Below, piece after piece: positions 7,633 through 18,632 of a stretch of 41,764 nucleotides of DNA (its first letter is position 1; every line of letters begins with the position of its first letter). The notes beneath the pieces were generated by a model, which was given only the letters and a program-made list of their open reading frames with translations, was not told the origin of the DNA and did not search any database. This stretch comes from Synechococcus sp. J7-Johnson (GTDB taxonomy: Bacteria > Cyanobacteriota > Cyanobacteriia > PCC-6307 > Cyanobiaceae): positions 1 through 41,764 of the forward strand of contig NZ_JAGQBU010000025.1 of NCBI RefSeq assembly GCF_024345795.1, read 5' to 3'. A program made the translations under genes and the position numbers.

Positions 7633-8995
7633 TGCTGCGCATCAGCAGCTCCACCGGATGGGCCACGGGGATCGCGCGGGCCGTGGTCTCCATGTGCTGG
7701 CGGATCTGCAGGGTGCAGCCGATGTTTGCGCTCACGGCAAGATCGGCGCCGCTGCCGCCGAGATCGGCGGCCTTGATCCGGCCCAGTTCAGCGGCTTCCT
7801 CGGGCTGCACCAGGTTGTAGATGCCGGCGCTGCCGCAGCACACGCCCGCCTCCACCGCCTCGACGATCCGCACGTGGGGGATCTGGCGCAGCAGCTGCCT
7901 CGGCTGCTGGCTCAACCCCTGGCCGTGCAGCATGTGGCAGGCATCGTGGTAGGCCAGGCGCAGGGGTCGATCGGCGCTGGCGGGGGTGCCATCGCTATGG
8001 CGCAGGGGCTGGAGCCGAGCCACGAACTCGGGGCTCAGCCCCACCCGGTGCAGGAACTCCTGAATGTCGGCTACATGGGCGGCGAAGGCGCTGCCCCGCG
8101 CGGCCCACTCCGGTTCTTCCGCCAGGATCGTGTCGAGCTGCTTGAGGGTGTGCCCGCAGCCGGAGGCCGCCACCAGCACCGCATCCAGGGGTTCTGGACC
8201 CGCTGGCCGGCCCTCACCGATCACGGACTCGAAGCGGTCCAGCAGGTCCTTGCTCAGGGCCCGGGTCTGCTCCAGTTCGCCTTGGTGGTGGGTCATGGCA
8301 CCGCAGCAGTTCTGCTCGGGGGGGATCACCACCTCGATGCCGTTGGCGCTGAGCAGCTCGATCGCGGCACGGTTCACCGCCGGGTCGAACAGCCGCTGCA
8401 CGCAGCCGGTGACCAGGCCCACCCGGTAGCGACGATCGCCTTGGGCCGGGATCAGCACCGGAGCTGATGGCTGGAAGGCATCAGGTTGCAGCGCCGGCAG
8501 CAGCCGCTCCATCGCCTCCAGCTGGGGCCCCAGCAGCCGGGTGAGACCGCTGCGGCGGGCGAAGGTCTGCAGGGGGGTGCCCGCGTAGAGCCGCAGGGGT
8601 TGAAGCAGCGCCCGCAGGCGTGCGGGGTAGGGCAGGAGCTGGAACAGCAAAGACCGGAAGCTGCGTTGCCAGGGGGAACGCAGCTCCGGAGCATTCAGCC
8701 GGGGCCGGGTGGCGGCGATCAGCTCGTCGTAGCGCACCCCCGAAGGGCAGGCCGAGACGCAGGCCAGGCAGCCCAGGCAACTGTCGAAATGGCTGGCCAC
8801 GGTGGCATCCAGCGCCAGCTCGCCACGCTCGATTGCCTTGAGCATGTGGATCCGACCCCGGGGCGAATCCATCTCACTGCCCAGCACCCGGTAGCTGGCA
8901 CAGCTCGGCAGGCAGAAGCCGCAGTGGATGCACGGATCAGTGGCGAGCGTGCTGGCTGTGCGCAGGAAGGGATGGTCGGGTTGAGTGACTGTCAT
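7619..8995 (-). CDS. glcF: Glycolate dehydrogenase iron-sulfur subunit GlcF
   Basis: A 458-residue iron-sulfur protein. Two 4Fe-4S motifs lie near the N-terminus, CIHCGFCLPSC and CLGCLACVSACPSG. Two cysteine-rich CCG-type domains follow, the first with NCCGAMTHHQGE and the second with DACHMLHGQGLSQQPR and CCGSAGIYN. This architecture passes electrons from GlcD/GlcE flavin to the quinone pool. The start ATG 8995 gives a short N-terminus before the first cluster. It faces the DUF1537 gene tail to tail with a 14-base overlap, and icd lies just upstream on the same strand with a 30-base gap. Confidence 0.93.
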   Translation of the reverse strand: MTVTQPDHPFLRTASTLATDPCIHCGFCLPSCASYRVLGSEMDSPRGRIHMLKAIERGELALDATVASHFDSCLGCLACVSACPSGVRYDELIAATRPRLNAPELRSPWQRSFRSLLFQLLPYPARLRALLQPLRLYAGTPLQTFARRSGLTRLLGPQLEAMERLLPALQPDAFQPSAPVLIPAQGDRRYRVGLVTGCVQRLFDPAVNRAAIELLSANGIEVVIPPEQNCCGAMTHHQGELEQTRALSKDLLDRFESVIGEGRPAGPEPLDAVLVAASGCGHTLKQLDTILAEEPEWAARGSAFAAHVADIQEFLHRVGLSPEFVARLQPLRHSDGTPASADRPLRLAYHDACHMLHGQGLSQQPRQLLRQIPHVRIVEAVEAGVCCGSAGIYNLVQPEEAAELGRIKAADLGGSGADLAVSANIGCTLQIRQHMETTARAIPVAHPVELLMRSITGG

Positions 8996-9025
8996 CGCTG
9001 GGGGCCGGGGCGCTGGAGCCGGTGC

Positions 9026-10471
<1,446 letters not shown>

Positions 10472-10627
10472 CGGCGGCAGGTCATGCGAGGTGAATCCGG
10501 ATGAGGAGGGGTGGCCCGTGGTCATCCGCCGACCATGTCTCGCAGCGGCCGGCGGCACACTGCAGCATGGGTTCAGTGGGGCGAGCCTAAGTTCACCCCA
10601 TCCGCACGTCTGCTCAGGGGAAACGCC

Positions 10628-11080
10628 ATGAATGCGGCAGACCTGGCCCGCAGTCCGGAGATGGCCCAGGCCATCGCCTCCGCGGCCGGCCTGTTCAGGC
10701 GCCATTTCCCCGATGCCAAAGCCAACCTCACCCCCTGGCGCGACGACCCCGACACCCGGCGTTTCGCCGAGGAGGAGTCGGTGGATCTGGCCTTTCATTT
10801 CCCGGGCTGGAGCCCGCGCCTGCAGTGCCGCAGCCTGCTGATGCAGCTGCGCCTGGCCGCAGCACCTGCACCGGCTCAGGGACCGCCCCGTTTGCTGGGA
10901 GTGGTGCTCAGCGGTATGACCTTTCAGGGTGAGCAGTGGCGGCTGGCCACGGTGGGCGACTGGCGTCCCAGCGGGCCCAATCTGCCCCAGGCCGAGGTGG
11001 TGGAGAAGCTGCAGCAGGTCTGCCGGGAGCTGTTCACCCTGCTGGCCCGCGACCCGGATCAGCAGGACCAGGCCGCTTAA
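10628..11080 (+). CDS. Conserved-looking small protein upstream of heme oxygenase
   Basis: A 150-residue soluble protein of unknown function. It has an amphipathic N-terminus ([24 protein letters not shown]), a central [16 protein letters not shown] strand-like segment, [24 protein letters not shown] and a C-terminal helix rich in Leu and Glu. No catalytic pattern stands out and there is no signal peptide. ATG 10628 is supported by AGGGGA eight bases upstream. It lies 78 bases before the heme oxygenase start on the same strand, so the two may be cotranscribed. Confidence 0.75.
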   Translation: MNAADLARSPEMAQAIASAAGLFRRHFPDAKANLTPWRDDPDTRRFAEEESVDLAFHFPGWSPRLQCRSLLMQLRLAAAPAPAQGPPRLLGVVLSGMTFQGEQWRLATVGDWRPSGPNLPQAEVVEKLQQVCRELFTLLARDPDQQDQAA

Positions 11081-11158
11081 ACCTTCGCAACCAACGCGGG
11101 ACTCTCACAGCCCATCAGCCCTACGTTGACTGTTCCGTACAAACAGCACCCCGCTGAG

Positions 11159-11872
11159 ATGGCTGTCGATCTGGCGTCCCAACTGCGCGAAGGCACCAAG
11201 AAAGCGCACACGATGGCCGAGAACACCGGCTTCGTGACCTGCTTCCTCAAGGGAGTGGTCGACAAGATCAGCTACCGCAAGCTGGTGGCCGACCTCTATT
11301 TCGTCTACAGCGCGATGGAGGAGGAGATCGGCAAGCTCAAGGGCCACCCTGTCGTGGGGCCGATCGCCAGCGATGCCCTCAACCGGCGTGCCGCCCTCGA
11401 GGCCGACCTGGCCTTCTACTTCGGCTCCGACTGGCGTCAGCAGGTGAGCCCCACCCCCGGCGCCGAGGCCTACGTGGCCCGCTTGCATCAGGTGGCGGCC
11501 GACTCACCCGAGCTGCTGGTGGGCCACCACTACACCCGCTACATCGGTGATCTCTCAGGCGGGCAGATTCTCAAGAACATCGCCCAGAAGGCGATGAGTC
11601 TGGGTGACCACGATGGTCTGCGTTTCTATGAGTTCGATGCCATTCCCGATGAGAAGGCATTCAAGGCGAACTACCGGATCAGCCTTGATCAGCTGCCGAT
11701 CGATCAGGCCATGGCAGATCGCATCGTGGCGGAGGCCAACCATGCCTTCCACCTCAACATGGTGATGTTCCAGGAACTGGAGGGGAATCTGGTGGCGGCC
11801 ATCGGCAAGGTGCTGTTCGGCTTCCTCACACGCCGTCAGCGCACTGGCAGCACCGAGGTGGTCGCCGCCTGA
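11159..11872 (+). CDS. ho1: Heme oxygenase, biliverdin-producing
   Basis: A 237-residue heme oxygenase that opens heme to biliverdin IX-alpha, iron and CO, the first step towards phycobilin pigments. It begins VDLASQLREGTKKAHTMAEN with the proximal heme ligand at His17, continues with GFVTCFLKGVVDKISYRKLVADLYFVYSAME, and contains the distal-helix motif YTRYIGDLSGGQILKNIAQ. Length and sequence match cyanobacterial HO1. I chose ATG 11159, which aligns with the usual N-terminus; the frame is open 33 bases further up but those residues are not family-like. The reaction needs ferredoxin as reductant. Confidence 0.96.
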   Translation: MAVDLASQLREGTKKAHTMAENTGFVTCFLKGVVDKISYRKLVADLYFVYSAMEEEIGKLKGHPVVGPIASDALNRRAALEADLAFYFGSDWRQQVSPTPGAEAYVARLHQVAADSPELLVGHHYTRYIGDLSGGQILKNIAQKAMSLGDHDGLRFYEFDAIPDEKAFKANYRISLDQLPIDQAMADRIVAEANHAFHLNMVMFQELEGNLVAAIGKVLFGFLTRRQRTGSTEVVAA

Positions 11873-11926
11873 GCTCCGCCCCGGTCATGGCCTGAGCCAG
11901 AGTCGTCGGCGATCGAGCCGGTTCCC

Positions 11927-12958
11927 TTGCGTCCACTCCGATTTCTGGTGCCCGGCACCACTGGCCGCTTCCGCTGCGGCGGCCTGCAGGTGGAACTGCA
12001 GACGGCCCGCCTGACGGCCGCGCTGGTGCCCACCGAGGTGGTCACCTATCGCCAGCGGCAGCCGGCCCACCCTTTCCTGGGCGATCTGCTGCGCCACGAG
12101 CCGGCGCCGGGCTCGGCCCTCTGGATCGTGAGCTGGGGCTTCGACGTGCCGAAGCTGCTGGGCCAGCTGAAGGGTCGGCCGGTGGCTTACCACGCCCACA
12201 GCAGCGGCTACGGCTTCGATCTGCCACCCGGGGTGCCAGTGCTGGCCGTGAGCCGCAACACCCTGGGCTACTGGGGCGACCGGGCTCCACGCAACCCACT
12301 GTTCCTGGTGCCCAATGCCCTTGAACCCCATTGGATCGACCGCGGCCTTGAGCGCGACATCGACGTGCTGGTGCAGGCTCGCAAGACCAGTGCCTACGTG
12401 CTTGAGACCCTGGTGCCGGCCCTGCGGCGACGGGGATTGCGGGTGTACGTACAGCAAGGTTGGGTGGACGACCTCGTGGAGCTGTTCAACCGCAGCCGTG
12501 TGGTCTTGTACGACTCCGCTGATTACTGGCGCGGCCGCGGGGTGAGCGAGGGCTTCGGGCTGCCGCCGCTGGAGGCGATGGCCTGCCGTTGCGTGGTGTT
12601 CAGCAGCCTCAACCATGCCCTGGCAGATTTCCTCGATCCGGGGCGGCTGGGCCATCAGATCGGTTGCGGCACCCTGGAGTCCGACCTGGAGCGGATCAGT
12701 GCGGCGGCGCTGGATCCCCAGGCCTGGCGGGCCGAGCCGCAGCGATTGGCGTCGTTGCTGGAGGCCTGCGGGGAACCTGAACTGTTGCGGCGCTGGTCCG
12801 AGGCGCTGGAGCTGATCGATCAGCACTGGGATCGTCTCCTGGGCCGGGATCAGGGGGGCTCCTCAGGCTCGGGCGAGCCGCCCCTGAGCTCGCTTCCTGC
12901 CTGGCGCCTGCGCTGGCAGCAGCGCGTGGGGCGCTTGCAGGGCTGGCTGTCCCGTTGA
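11927..12958 (+). CDS. Glycosyltransferase, GT-B (GT4-like)
   Basis: A 343-residue GT-B-fold transferase. The N-terminal half opens LRFLVPGTTGRFRCGGLQVELQTARL, and the C-terminal donor domain carries VSEGFGLPPLEAMACRCVVFSSLNHALADFL, the E-x-F-G-x-x-x-x-E type motif of GT4 and related families. It probably adds a sugar to a surface glycan at the cytoplasmic face of the membrane; donor and acceptor are unknown. The start is TTG 11927, directly followed by the conserved first strand; no ATG or GTG fits better. It is the first gene of the surface-glycan region and precedes an ABC exporter by 36 bases. Confidence 0.83.
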   Translation: MRPLRFLVPGTTGRFRCGGLQVELQTARLTAALVPTEVVTYRQRQPAHPFLGDLLRHEPAPGSALWIVSWGFDVPKLLGQLKGRPVAYHAHSSGYGFDLPPGVPVLAVSRNTLGYWGDRAPRNPLFLVPNALEPHWIDRGLERDIDVLVQARKTSAYVLETLVPALRRRGLRVYVQQGWVDDLVELFNRSRVVLYDSADYWRGRGVSEGFGLPPLEAMACRCVVFSSLNHALADFLDPGRLGHQIGCGTLESDLERISAAALDPQAWRAEPQRLASLLEACGEPELLRRWSEALELIDQHWDRLLGRDQGGSSGSGEPPLSSLPAWRLRWQQRVGRLQGWLSR

Positions 12959-12994
12959 CCCCGGTCGGATTCAGTCACATACCGTCAATGCTGA

Positions 12995-14860
12995 ATGGGC
13001 TCGGCTGCGCTGGGATCTCCGCTTCGATCGATGCCGCGTATGCGCAGCAGAACGGTGTCCCAGCTGCGCAGCCTGCTGGCTTACCTGCCGCCGGAGCGCC
13101 TGCGTGCACTGACGGTGCTGCTGCCCCTCTCGATCATTCCAGGCCTGATCGACCTGGCCACCGTGGCGATGGTGGGCCGGTTGATGGGGGCGTTGGTGGG
13201 CAGCAAGCTGCCGAACACCCTTCCGGGGGTAAAGGTCTTCGGGGGCAATCCGGTTGATCAGAGCCTCTGGCTGATCCTGCTGCTGATTCTCCTCTCCTGG
13301 GTGGGCTCCTTCTCCAAGGTGGGTCTGCAGTTCTTCCAGCAGCGCCTAACCGCCAAGATCTGGATCGATCTGTGCAACCTGATTCATTCCAGGGTGTTGG
13401 CCCAGAGTTATGAATTCCATCTCTCCAAGAGCACGGCCAAGCTCTCCACCCTGTTGCTGAGTCATATCAAGAAGACCTCCAATTCGGTGGTCAATCCCTT
13501 GCTGCGCATGGTGGGCAGCATCTTCTCGATCCTTCTGCTGTCCTTCGGGATGCTGGTGGTGGGCCGCGGGCTGGCTGTGATCCTGATCAGTTCCCTGGTG
13601 GGGGCCTATCTCACCCTGTCGCTGGTGATCACCCCCTACCTGCGCCATGCCTCCAAGCAGAAACTTCGACTGGAGTCGCGTAGCGCCCACATCCTGATGG
13701 AGTCGCTGGGCTCCATCCGCGACATCCGTCTCACCGGTGCCGAGGGCTATTTCCGCGACTCCTTCGTCTCGACCGGCGAGAAGGCCAAGCAATACTCCTG
13801 GGCTTCAGAGCTGCTGCCCACCCTGCCGAGGATGCTGATAGAGCCGTTCGGTATCACTCTGATCTTTGCGGTGGGGGCCGTGCCGGCCCTGCTCAGCGGC
13901 GATAGCGACCGCATCATCCAGATCATTCCCTTCCTCTCCACCCTTGCGGTCGTGGCCCTGAGGCTCACCCCGCCCCTGCAGGATTTCTTCTCGGCCCTCA
14001 CCCAGCTGCGCGGTGGTCTGCCGGTGATGGAGAAGACCCTCGAATACCTGAACCTGCCCCCGGACCGGCCAACCCTGCAGACCCCAGGTGTGCCCAGCCC
14101 TGAGGGCATCTTCCCCACCCGCACGATCCGCCTGCGCGACGCCTGGTACAGCTACCCGGGCAGCCATGAGCCTGTGCTGCGCGGAGTGAGCCTCTCGATC
14201 CCGGTTGGCTCCCGCATCGCCCTGGTGGGCTCCACCGGCAGCGGCAAGACCACGACCGCCCACCTGCTCCTGGGTCTGCTCAACCCTGAGCCGGGCTGCC
14301 TGGAACTCGATGGCATCCCCGTCAGCGATCTGGATGTGCCTGCCTGGCAGGCCTGCTGTGCCCAGGTGCCGCAGTTCATCAACCTGCTCGACGCCAGCAT
14401 TCTCGAGAATGTTGCCTTCGGTCTGCCCGAGATGACCGTCGACACGGACGAGGTCTGGGATGCCCTGCATGCCGCCCAGCTGGCGGAATTCGTCAGTGAG
14501 ATGCCCTACGGGCTGCACACGCCTGTGGGGGAGAACGGTCTCCAGCTCTCCGGCGGCCAGCGACAGCGTCTGGCCCTGGCGAGGGCCTTCTTCCGCCGGG
14601 CCCGCTTCCTGCTGCTGGATGAGGCCACCAGTGCCCTCGACAACCGCACCGAGAACGAGGTGATCGAGGCCCTGGAGGTGGTGGGCCGCCGCTGCACCAC
14701 CGTGGTGATCGCCCACCGGCTCAGCACCGTGATGCGTTGTGATCGCATCTACGAGTTCGAGGCTGGGCGGATCAAGGCCTCCGGTACCTTCGAGGAGCTG
14801 CAGCAGCGGTCGGAGACCTTCAGGGATCTCGCCTCTCTGGAACGCAAGCTGGTCAGCTGA
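12995..14860 (+). CDS. ABC exporter (MsbA/PglK-like, fused membrane and ATPase domains)
   Basis: This protein of up to 621 residues has an N-terminal six-helix membrane domain (first helix near residues 40-65, others to about 330) and a C-terminal ATPase. Walker A is GSTGSGKTT near residue 412, the signature is [15 protein letters not shown] near 518, Walker B is [12 protein letters not shown] near 540, and the switch His is IAHRLSTV. Such half-transporters dimerise and flip lipid A or lipid-linked oligosaccharides. The genes around it (glycosyltransferases, kdsA, kdsC) suggest a glycolipid substrate. The start could also be ATG 13031 or 13040; the first 12-15 residues look weakly conserved. 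It ends 20 bases before kdsA. Confidence 0.9.
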   Translation: MGSAALGSPLRSMPRMRSRTVSQLRSLLAYLPPERLRALTVLLPLSIIPGLIDLATVAMVGRLMGALVGSKLPNTLPGVKVFGGNPVDQSLWLILLLILLSWVGSFSKVGLQFFQQRLTAKIWIDLCNLIHSRVLAQSYEFHLSKSTAKLSTLLLSHIKKTSNSVVNPLLRMVGSIFSILLLSFGMLVVGRGLAVILISSLVGAYLTLSLVITPYLRHASKQKLRLESRSAHILMESLGSIRDIRLTGAEGYFRDSFVSTGEKAKQYSWASELLPTLPRMLIEPFGITLIFAVGAVPALLSGDSDRIIQIIPFLSTLAVVALRLTPPLQDFFSALTQLRGGLPVMEKTLEYLNLPPDRPTLQTPGVPSPEGIFPTRTIRLRDAWYSYPGSHEPVLRGVSLSIPVGSRIALVGSTGSGKTTTAHLLLGLLNPEPGCLELDGIPVSDLDVPAWQACCAQVPQFINLLDASILENVAFGLPEMTVDTDEVWDALHAAQLAEFVSEMPYGLHTPVGENGLQLSGGQRQRLALARAFFRRARFLLLDEATSALDNRTENEVIEALEVVGRRCTTVVIAHRLSTVMRCDRIYEFEAGRIKASGTFEELQQRSETFRDLASLERKLVS

Positions 14861-14880
14861 CGCCCTTCTCCTTCCCCCCC

Positions 14881-15693
14881 ATGAGCTTCACCCTGATCGC
14901 CGGCCCCTGCGTGATCGAGAGCCCCGAGCTGGTGTTTCAGGTGGCCGAGCGGATGCAGACAATCGCCGAGCGGTTGGGCATCAACTACATCTTCAAGGCC
15001 AGCTTCGACAAGGCCAACCGCAGCTCCGGGGGCTCCTTCCGCGGCCCTGGAGTCAGTGGGGGACTGGAGGTGCTCAAGGAGGTGAAGCAGCGTTTCGGCT
15101 TGCGGGTTCTCACCGACATACACGAAAGCCAGCAGGCGGCCCCCGTGGCCGAGGTGGTGGATGTGCTGCAGATTCCTGCCTTCCTCTGCCGCCAGACCGA
15201 TCTGCTGCTGGCGGCTGCCGAGGCTGTGCGCGGCACCGACAAGATCATCAACGTCAAGAAGGGCCAGTTCCTCGCTCCCTGGGATATGGCCCAGGTGGTG
15301 ACCAAGATGCGGGAGGCCGGAGTGGAGAACCTCTGGCTCACCGAGCGGGGCTCCAGCTTCGGGTACAACACCCTCGTCGTTGATTTCCGCAGCCTGCCCC
15401 AGCTGCGCGCCCTGGGTTGCCCGGTGATCTTCGATGCCACCCATTCGGTGCAGCAGCCGGGAGGCCGGGGCAGCAGCAGCGGTGGCCAGCGCGAATTCGT
15501 GGCGCCCCTGGCGCGGGCAGCGGCTGCGGTCGGCATCGATGGCCTGTTCATGGAAGTGCATCCCGATCCCGACCAGGGCCTCAGCGATGGGCCGAACATG
15601 GTGCCGTTGCATCGGGTCGAGCCGCTGCTGGAGCAGTTGCTGGCGATCCGCGCCCCCCTGCAGGAGCAGGGGGAGGCCGTCACGGTGCTGTGA
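14881..15693 (+). CDS. kdsA: KDO-8-phosphate synthase KdsA
   Basis: A 270-residue TIM-barrel enzyme that condenses phosphoenolpyruvate with arabinose 5-phosphate to Kdo 8-phosphate. Motifs are [86 protein letters not shown] and MEVHPDPD. Cys10 in the first motif, where the E. coli enzyme has Asn, marks the metal-dependent class of KdsA. The stop overlaps the GTG start of kdsC by four bases (GTGA), so the two are translated together. Kdo normally links lipid A to core sugar or sits in capsules. Confidence 0.96.
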   Translation: MSFTLIAGPCVIESPELVFQVAERMQTIAERLGINYIFKASFDKANRSSGGSFRGPGVSGGLEVLKEVKQRFGLRVLTDIHESQQAAPVAEVVDVLQIPAFLCRQTDLLLAAAEAVRGTDKIINVKKGQFLAPWDMAQVVTKMREAGVENLWLTERGSSFGYNTLVVDFRSLPQLRALGCPVIFDATHSVQQPGGRGSSSGGQREFVAPLARAAAAVGIDGLFMEVHPDPDQGLSDGPNMVPLHRVEPLLEQLLAIRAPLQEQGEAVTVL

Positions 15694-16271
15694 GTGGTCC
15701 CCTGGCCTTGCCCTGGCGCCAGCCGGCCCTGCTGGCCTGGCGCTGGCGTGAGCGGCTGCGGGCCCTGCGGCTGCTGGTACTGGATGTGGATGGGGTGCTC
15801 ACCGACGGGGGTCTCTGGACCACGGAGTCTGGGGAGGTGATCAAGCGCTTCGATGTGCGCGATGGTCTCGGGATCCGGCTGCTGCAGCAAGCGGGCCTCG
15901 AGGTGGCGCTGCTCAGCGGCGGCAAGAGCGGTGCCACTGAGCAGCGGGCCCGCTATCTGGGCATCAGCCAGTGCCTGACAGGAGTCAAGGACAAGCCCGA
16001 GGCTTTGGCGCAGCTGCAGAGCAGCCTGGGCATGACCATCGCCCAGACCGCTTTTGTGGGTGACGACCTCAATGATCTGGCAGTGCGGCCGGGGGTTGGC
16101 CTGCTGCTCTGTCCGGCGGATGCGGTGAGTCCACTGCGCCGCCAGGCCGATGCGGTACTCGCTGCCGGCGGCGGCCAAGGCGCCGTGCGCTCCCTGGCCG
16201 AGGCGATCCTGCGGGCACGGGACGAGTGGCGGGTGCTGAGCCGAGCCGGCTGGCGTGACCGCAATGGCTGA
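15690..16271 (+). CDS. kdsC: KDO-8-phosphate phosphatase KdsC (HAD)
   Basis: A 193-residue HAD-superfamily phosphatase of the small capless type that releases Kdo from Kdo 8-phosphate. It has [16 protein letters not shown] (nucleophile and acid Asp), [30 protein letters not shown] (motif II Ser and the Asp-Gly tetramer loop), [10 protein letters not shown] (motif III Lys) and [10 protein letters not shown] (motif IV). The start GTG 15690 overlaps the kdsA stop; about 25 residues precede the first strand. It overlaps the next gene by eight bases. Confidence 0.93.
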   Translation: MSGPLALPWRQPALLAWRWRERLRALRLLVLDVDGVLTDGGLWTTESGEVIKRFDVRDGLGIRLLQQAGLEVALLSGGKSGATEQRARYLGISQCLTGVKDKPEALAQLQSSLGMTIAQTAFVGDDLNDLAVRPGVGLLLCPADAVSPLRRQADAVLAAGGGQGAVRSLAEAILRARDEWRVLSRAGWRDRNG

Positions 16272-17388
16272 GCGCCGCGCAGGTCTGCGGGAGCGGTTGC
16301 GCGCCGGGCTGCGCCAGGCCGTCAGGGCCGGGCGGCTCGGTCCGATCGGACGGCTGGAGCGGCTCGACCGGGATGAGTGGCAGGCCCTGGCCGCCTACCG
16401 GGGGCTTGTGCATCAGGCCTTTGGTCAGCGGCCCTTCGCCCCGCGGGTGAGCGCCGACCTCTGGGATCGTCATGCCTTCCGCTCAGCCGTGTCCACCAAG
16501 CCGTTCTTCAGCCCGGCCCGGCGCGAGCTCGAGAACTCCTCCCACCACTACGGCCACGACATCCAGCTCAAGCGCCATGCGGGTCTGCCGTTGATCGGGG
16601 CGCCGCTCCCCCACCTGCTGGAGCATGGCCTCAAGGTGAGCCGGGAGGCCACCTTCGAGAGTCCGCGCCCCTGGACCCGCGGCTATCTCTGCATGGGACC
16701 GCTGCGGGCCCGCTGGCTGCGCGAGCGTTTCGGGCTGCCGGCCCATGCCATCGGCCCCTGGATCGCCTATGCCCGGCCCCTGCTCACGGTCGAGGCGATC
16801 AGCCAGTTGCGCGCCGAGCTCGGCCCCACCCTGCTGGTGGTGCTGGCCCACAGCTGGGATCAGGTGGAGCGGCGCATGGACTTAGAGCGCTGCGTGGCGG
16901 AGGTCCGCGGGCTGATGGAGGCCGGCGGTTACCGCTCGCTGATCTGGCTGCGCCACTGGAAGGACCCCGAACTGCTGCCGCTGCCGCCGGAATGGATCGT
17001 GGCCTGCAATGGGTATCGCTCCAACCCCTGGTTCCTCGACGCGATGCGCACGCTGCTTGCGCTCAGTGATGGTCTGGCCAGCAACGCCTTCGGTACCCAC
17101 CTTGGCTATGGAGTGGCCCTGGGGGCACGACTGCACTGGATCGAGGCTGAAGCCGAGCAGGATCTCTCGGCCCTGGCCGGCGCCAAGGCTGAGGAGGAGG
17201 CCGGTGAGTGGGCCGAGCGGCAGCGCCTGAGCGCTCTCCTGCGGGAGGCGCTCTGGTCGGCGGAGCCTGGTTCCCAGGACAGCGTGCGACGCCTGCTCGA
17301 TCCCTACTGGGGATTCGATGCGCTGCAGCCGGCACCGGCCCTGCGTGATCTGTTGCTGGACCGGCGCCGGTCCGCTCCCGCCGCCTGA
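16264..17388 (+). CDS. Unknown protein in the Kdo/surface-glycan cluster
   Basis: A 374-residue protein that I do not recognise. It starts with a basic, Arg-rich amphipathic stretch (about 40 residues) that could contact membrane or RNA, has no signal peptide and no clear membrane helix. Visible landmarks are TKPFFSPARRELENSSHHYGHDIQL, a W-T-R-G-Y-L-C-M-G-P segment, LLVVLAHSWDQVERRMDLER and, near the C-terminus, LSDGLASNAFGTHLGYGVALGA. The last segment resembles the donor-side glycine-rich loop of some GT-B enzymes that act on surface polymers, a weak hint only. ATG 16264 overlaps kdsC; a GTG at 16255 is also possible. It is clamped between kdsC and the polymerase-like genes, so a role in adding or handling Kdo is a reasonable guess. 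Confidence 0.75.
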   Translation: MAERRAGLRERLRAGLRQAVRAGRLGPIGRLERLDRDEWQALAAYRGLVHQAFGQRPFAPRVSADLWDRHAFRSAVSTKPFFSPARRELENSSHHYGHDIQLKRHAGLPLIGAPLPHLLEHGLKVSREATFESPRPWTRGYLCMGPLRARWLRERFGLPAHAIGPWIAYARPLLTVEAISQLRAELGPTLLVVLAHSWDQVERRMDLERCVAEVRGLMEAGGYRSLIWLRHWKDPELLPLPPEWIVACNGYRSNPWFLDAMRTLLALSDGLASNAFGTHLGYGVALGARLHWIEAEAEQDLSALAGAKAEEEAGEWAERQRLSALLREALWSAEPGSQDSVRRLLDPYWGFDALQPAPALRDLLLDRRRSAPAA

Positions 17389-17393
17389 GCGCC

Positions 17394-18632
17394 GTGCTGG
17401 CCTTCCCGTCGGTCGCTCCGTTTCGCCTCGATCAGGTCACTGCAGCGCCGCTGCTGATGGCTGGTCTCTTTGCCGCCCAGTTGGTGCTGGCGGCCGCCAT
17501 GGCCTGGGCGGGGGTGCGCCAGCGGGCTGCCTTCTGGTGGATTGCTGCACTGGCCTTGGTGGCCCTGGTGGGGCTGTTCTTCACCCTCGCCAGCTGGGGC
17601 AACAGTGACACCACCAAGCTGAGCTACTACTTCAGCTTCGATCTCTCCCGCGTCAGGGGGGAGGCCTTCTGGGTGCTGGTGGCCCCCTGGGTGGTGCGGC
17701 TGCCCTACCGCATGTCGGCGGTGCATGGGTTGGTGGTGGCCGGCTATGCACTGGCGCCACTGTTGTTGGCATGGCGCTGGCGGGCCATGGCCTGGGCAGG
17801 CTGGTGGAGCCTGTTGATCTGCTGCAGCCCGCTGCTGCGCAACTTTCTCCAGAACGGCGTCAGCCGTCAGGCCCTGGCCACGCTGCTGCTGGTGCCTCTG
17901 CTGCTCTGGGCTGGCCAGCTGGCCGCGGTGCGCAGGCGCTGGGCAGCCATCGCCGCCCTGCTCTCACTCACGATGCACACGGCCTTCGCCGGCTCCCTCA
18001 CGCTGGCGCTTCTGCCGGGGCTTCTGGCGGGGCGAACCACGACTCTTGCCCTGCTGCGACGGCGTCTGCACCGGCCTGCCGGAGCGATCGCCCTGGTTGC
18101 CGTCGCCGCCCTGGTCGCCGGCCTGGCGCTGTTGGTGGCCTTGGCCCTGCCAACGGCGGTGGAGAAACTGGCGGTCTACGTGCAACAGGAGAGCTACTTC
18201 AACAAGTACCCCCTGGATCCGGCGGTGGGGAGGCTCCAGGCGGCGATGCTGCTGGGGGTGCTGCTCACCTGCTGGTGGCGGAGGCTGAGCTGGCAAGCCT
18301 TGTTGAGCTGTGGTGTCACCCGTCAGCTCATCCTGTTCGGCCTTCTCTATCACCTGATGCAATGGTCGGTGCAGGCCGTATGGTTTCCGCAGATCACCAG
18401 TCGCCTCGCCGATGTGGTGGGCCTGTTTCTTTTGGTTGTGTATCTGGCCTGGTTGAACCGTTACCAATGCCATTGGGCGGTGCTGCCAGCGTTGTTCGTC
18501 ACGGTTGATTACTGGCTGATCGAGCGCCTGCTGCCCTCGCGCCTGCTGACCTGCGGCCTTGACGACAACTTTCTCTGCATTCCTGATCGCTGGCCCTGGC
18601 AGATCCGCTACTGGGATCTCCCTTCACGCTGA
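17394..18632 (+). CDS. EpsG/Wzy-like polysaccharide membrane protein, copy 1
   Basis: A 412-residue polytopic membrane protein with about ten to eleven hydrophobic segments. Landmarks are LFFTLASWGNSDTTKLSYYFSFD in a loop after helix 2, LPYRMSAVHGLVVAGYALAPLLLAW, SLLICCSPLLRNFLQNGVSRQALATLL (the N-x-x-R-Q-x-L-A type motif of EpsG-family polymerases), and a C-terminal cysteine pair in CGLDDNFLCIPDRWPWQ. EpsG/Wzy proteins polymerise or assemble exopolysaccharide repeat units. The gene starts at GTG 17394, five bases after the previous stop, and its TGA overlaps the ATG of a close paralogue by one base, so translation is probably coupled. Confidence 0.78.
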   Translation: MLAFPSVAPFRLDQVTAAPLLMAGLFAAQLVLAAAMAWAGVRQRAAFWWIAALALVALVGLFFTLASWGNSDTTKLSYYFSFDLSRVRGEAFWVLVAPWVVRLPYRMSAVHGLVVAGYALAPLLLAWRWRAMAWAGWWSLLICCSPLLRNFLQNGVSRQALATLLLVPLLLWAGQLAAVRRRWAAIAALLSLTMHTAFAGSLTLALLPGLLAGRTTTLALLRRRLHRPAGAIALVAVAALVAGLALLVALALPTAVEKLAVYVQQESYFNKYPLDPAVGRLQAAMLLGVLLTCWWRRLSWQALLSCGVTRQLILFGLLYHLMQWSVQAVWFPQITSRLADVVGLFLLVVYLAWLNRYQCHWAVLPALFVTVDYWLIERLLPSRLLTCGLDDNFLCIPDRWPWQIRYWDLPSR

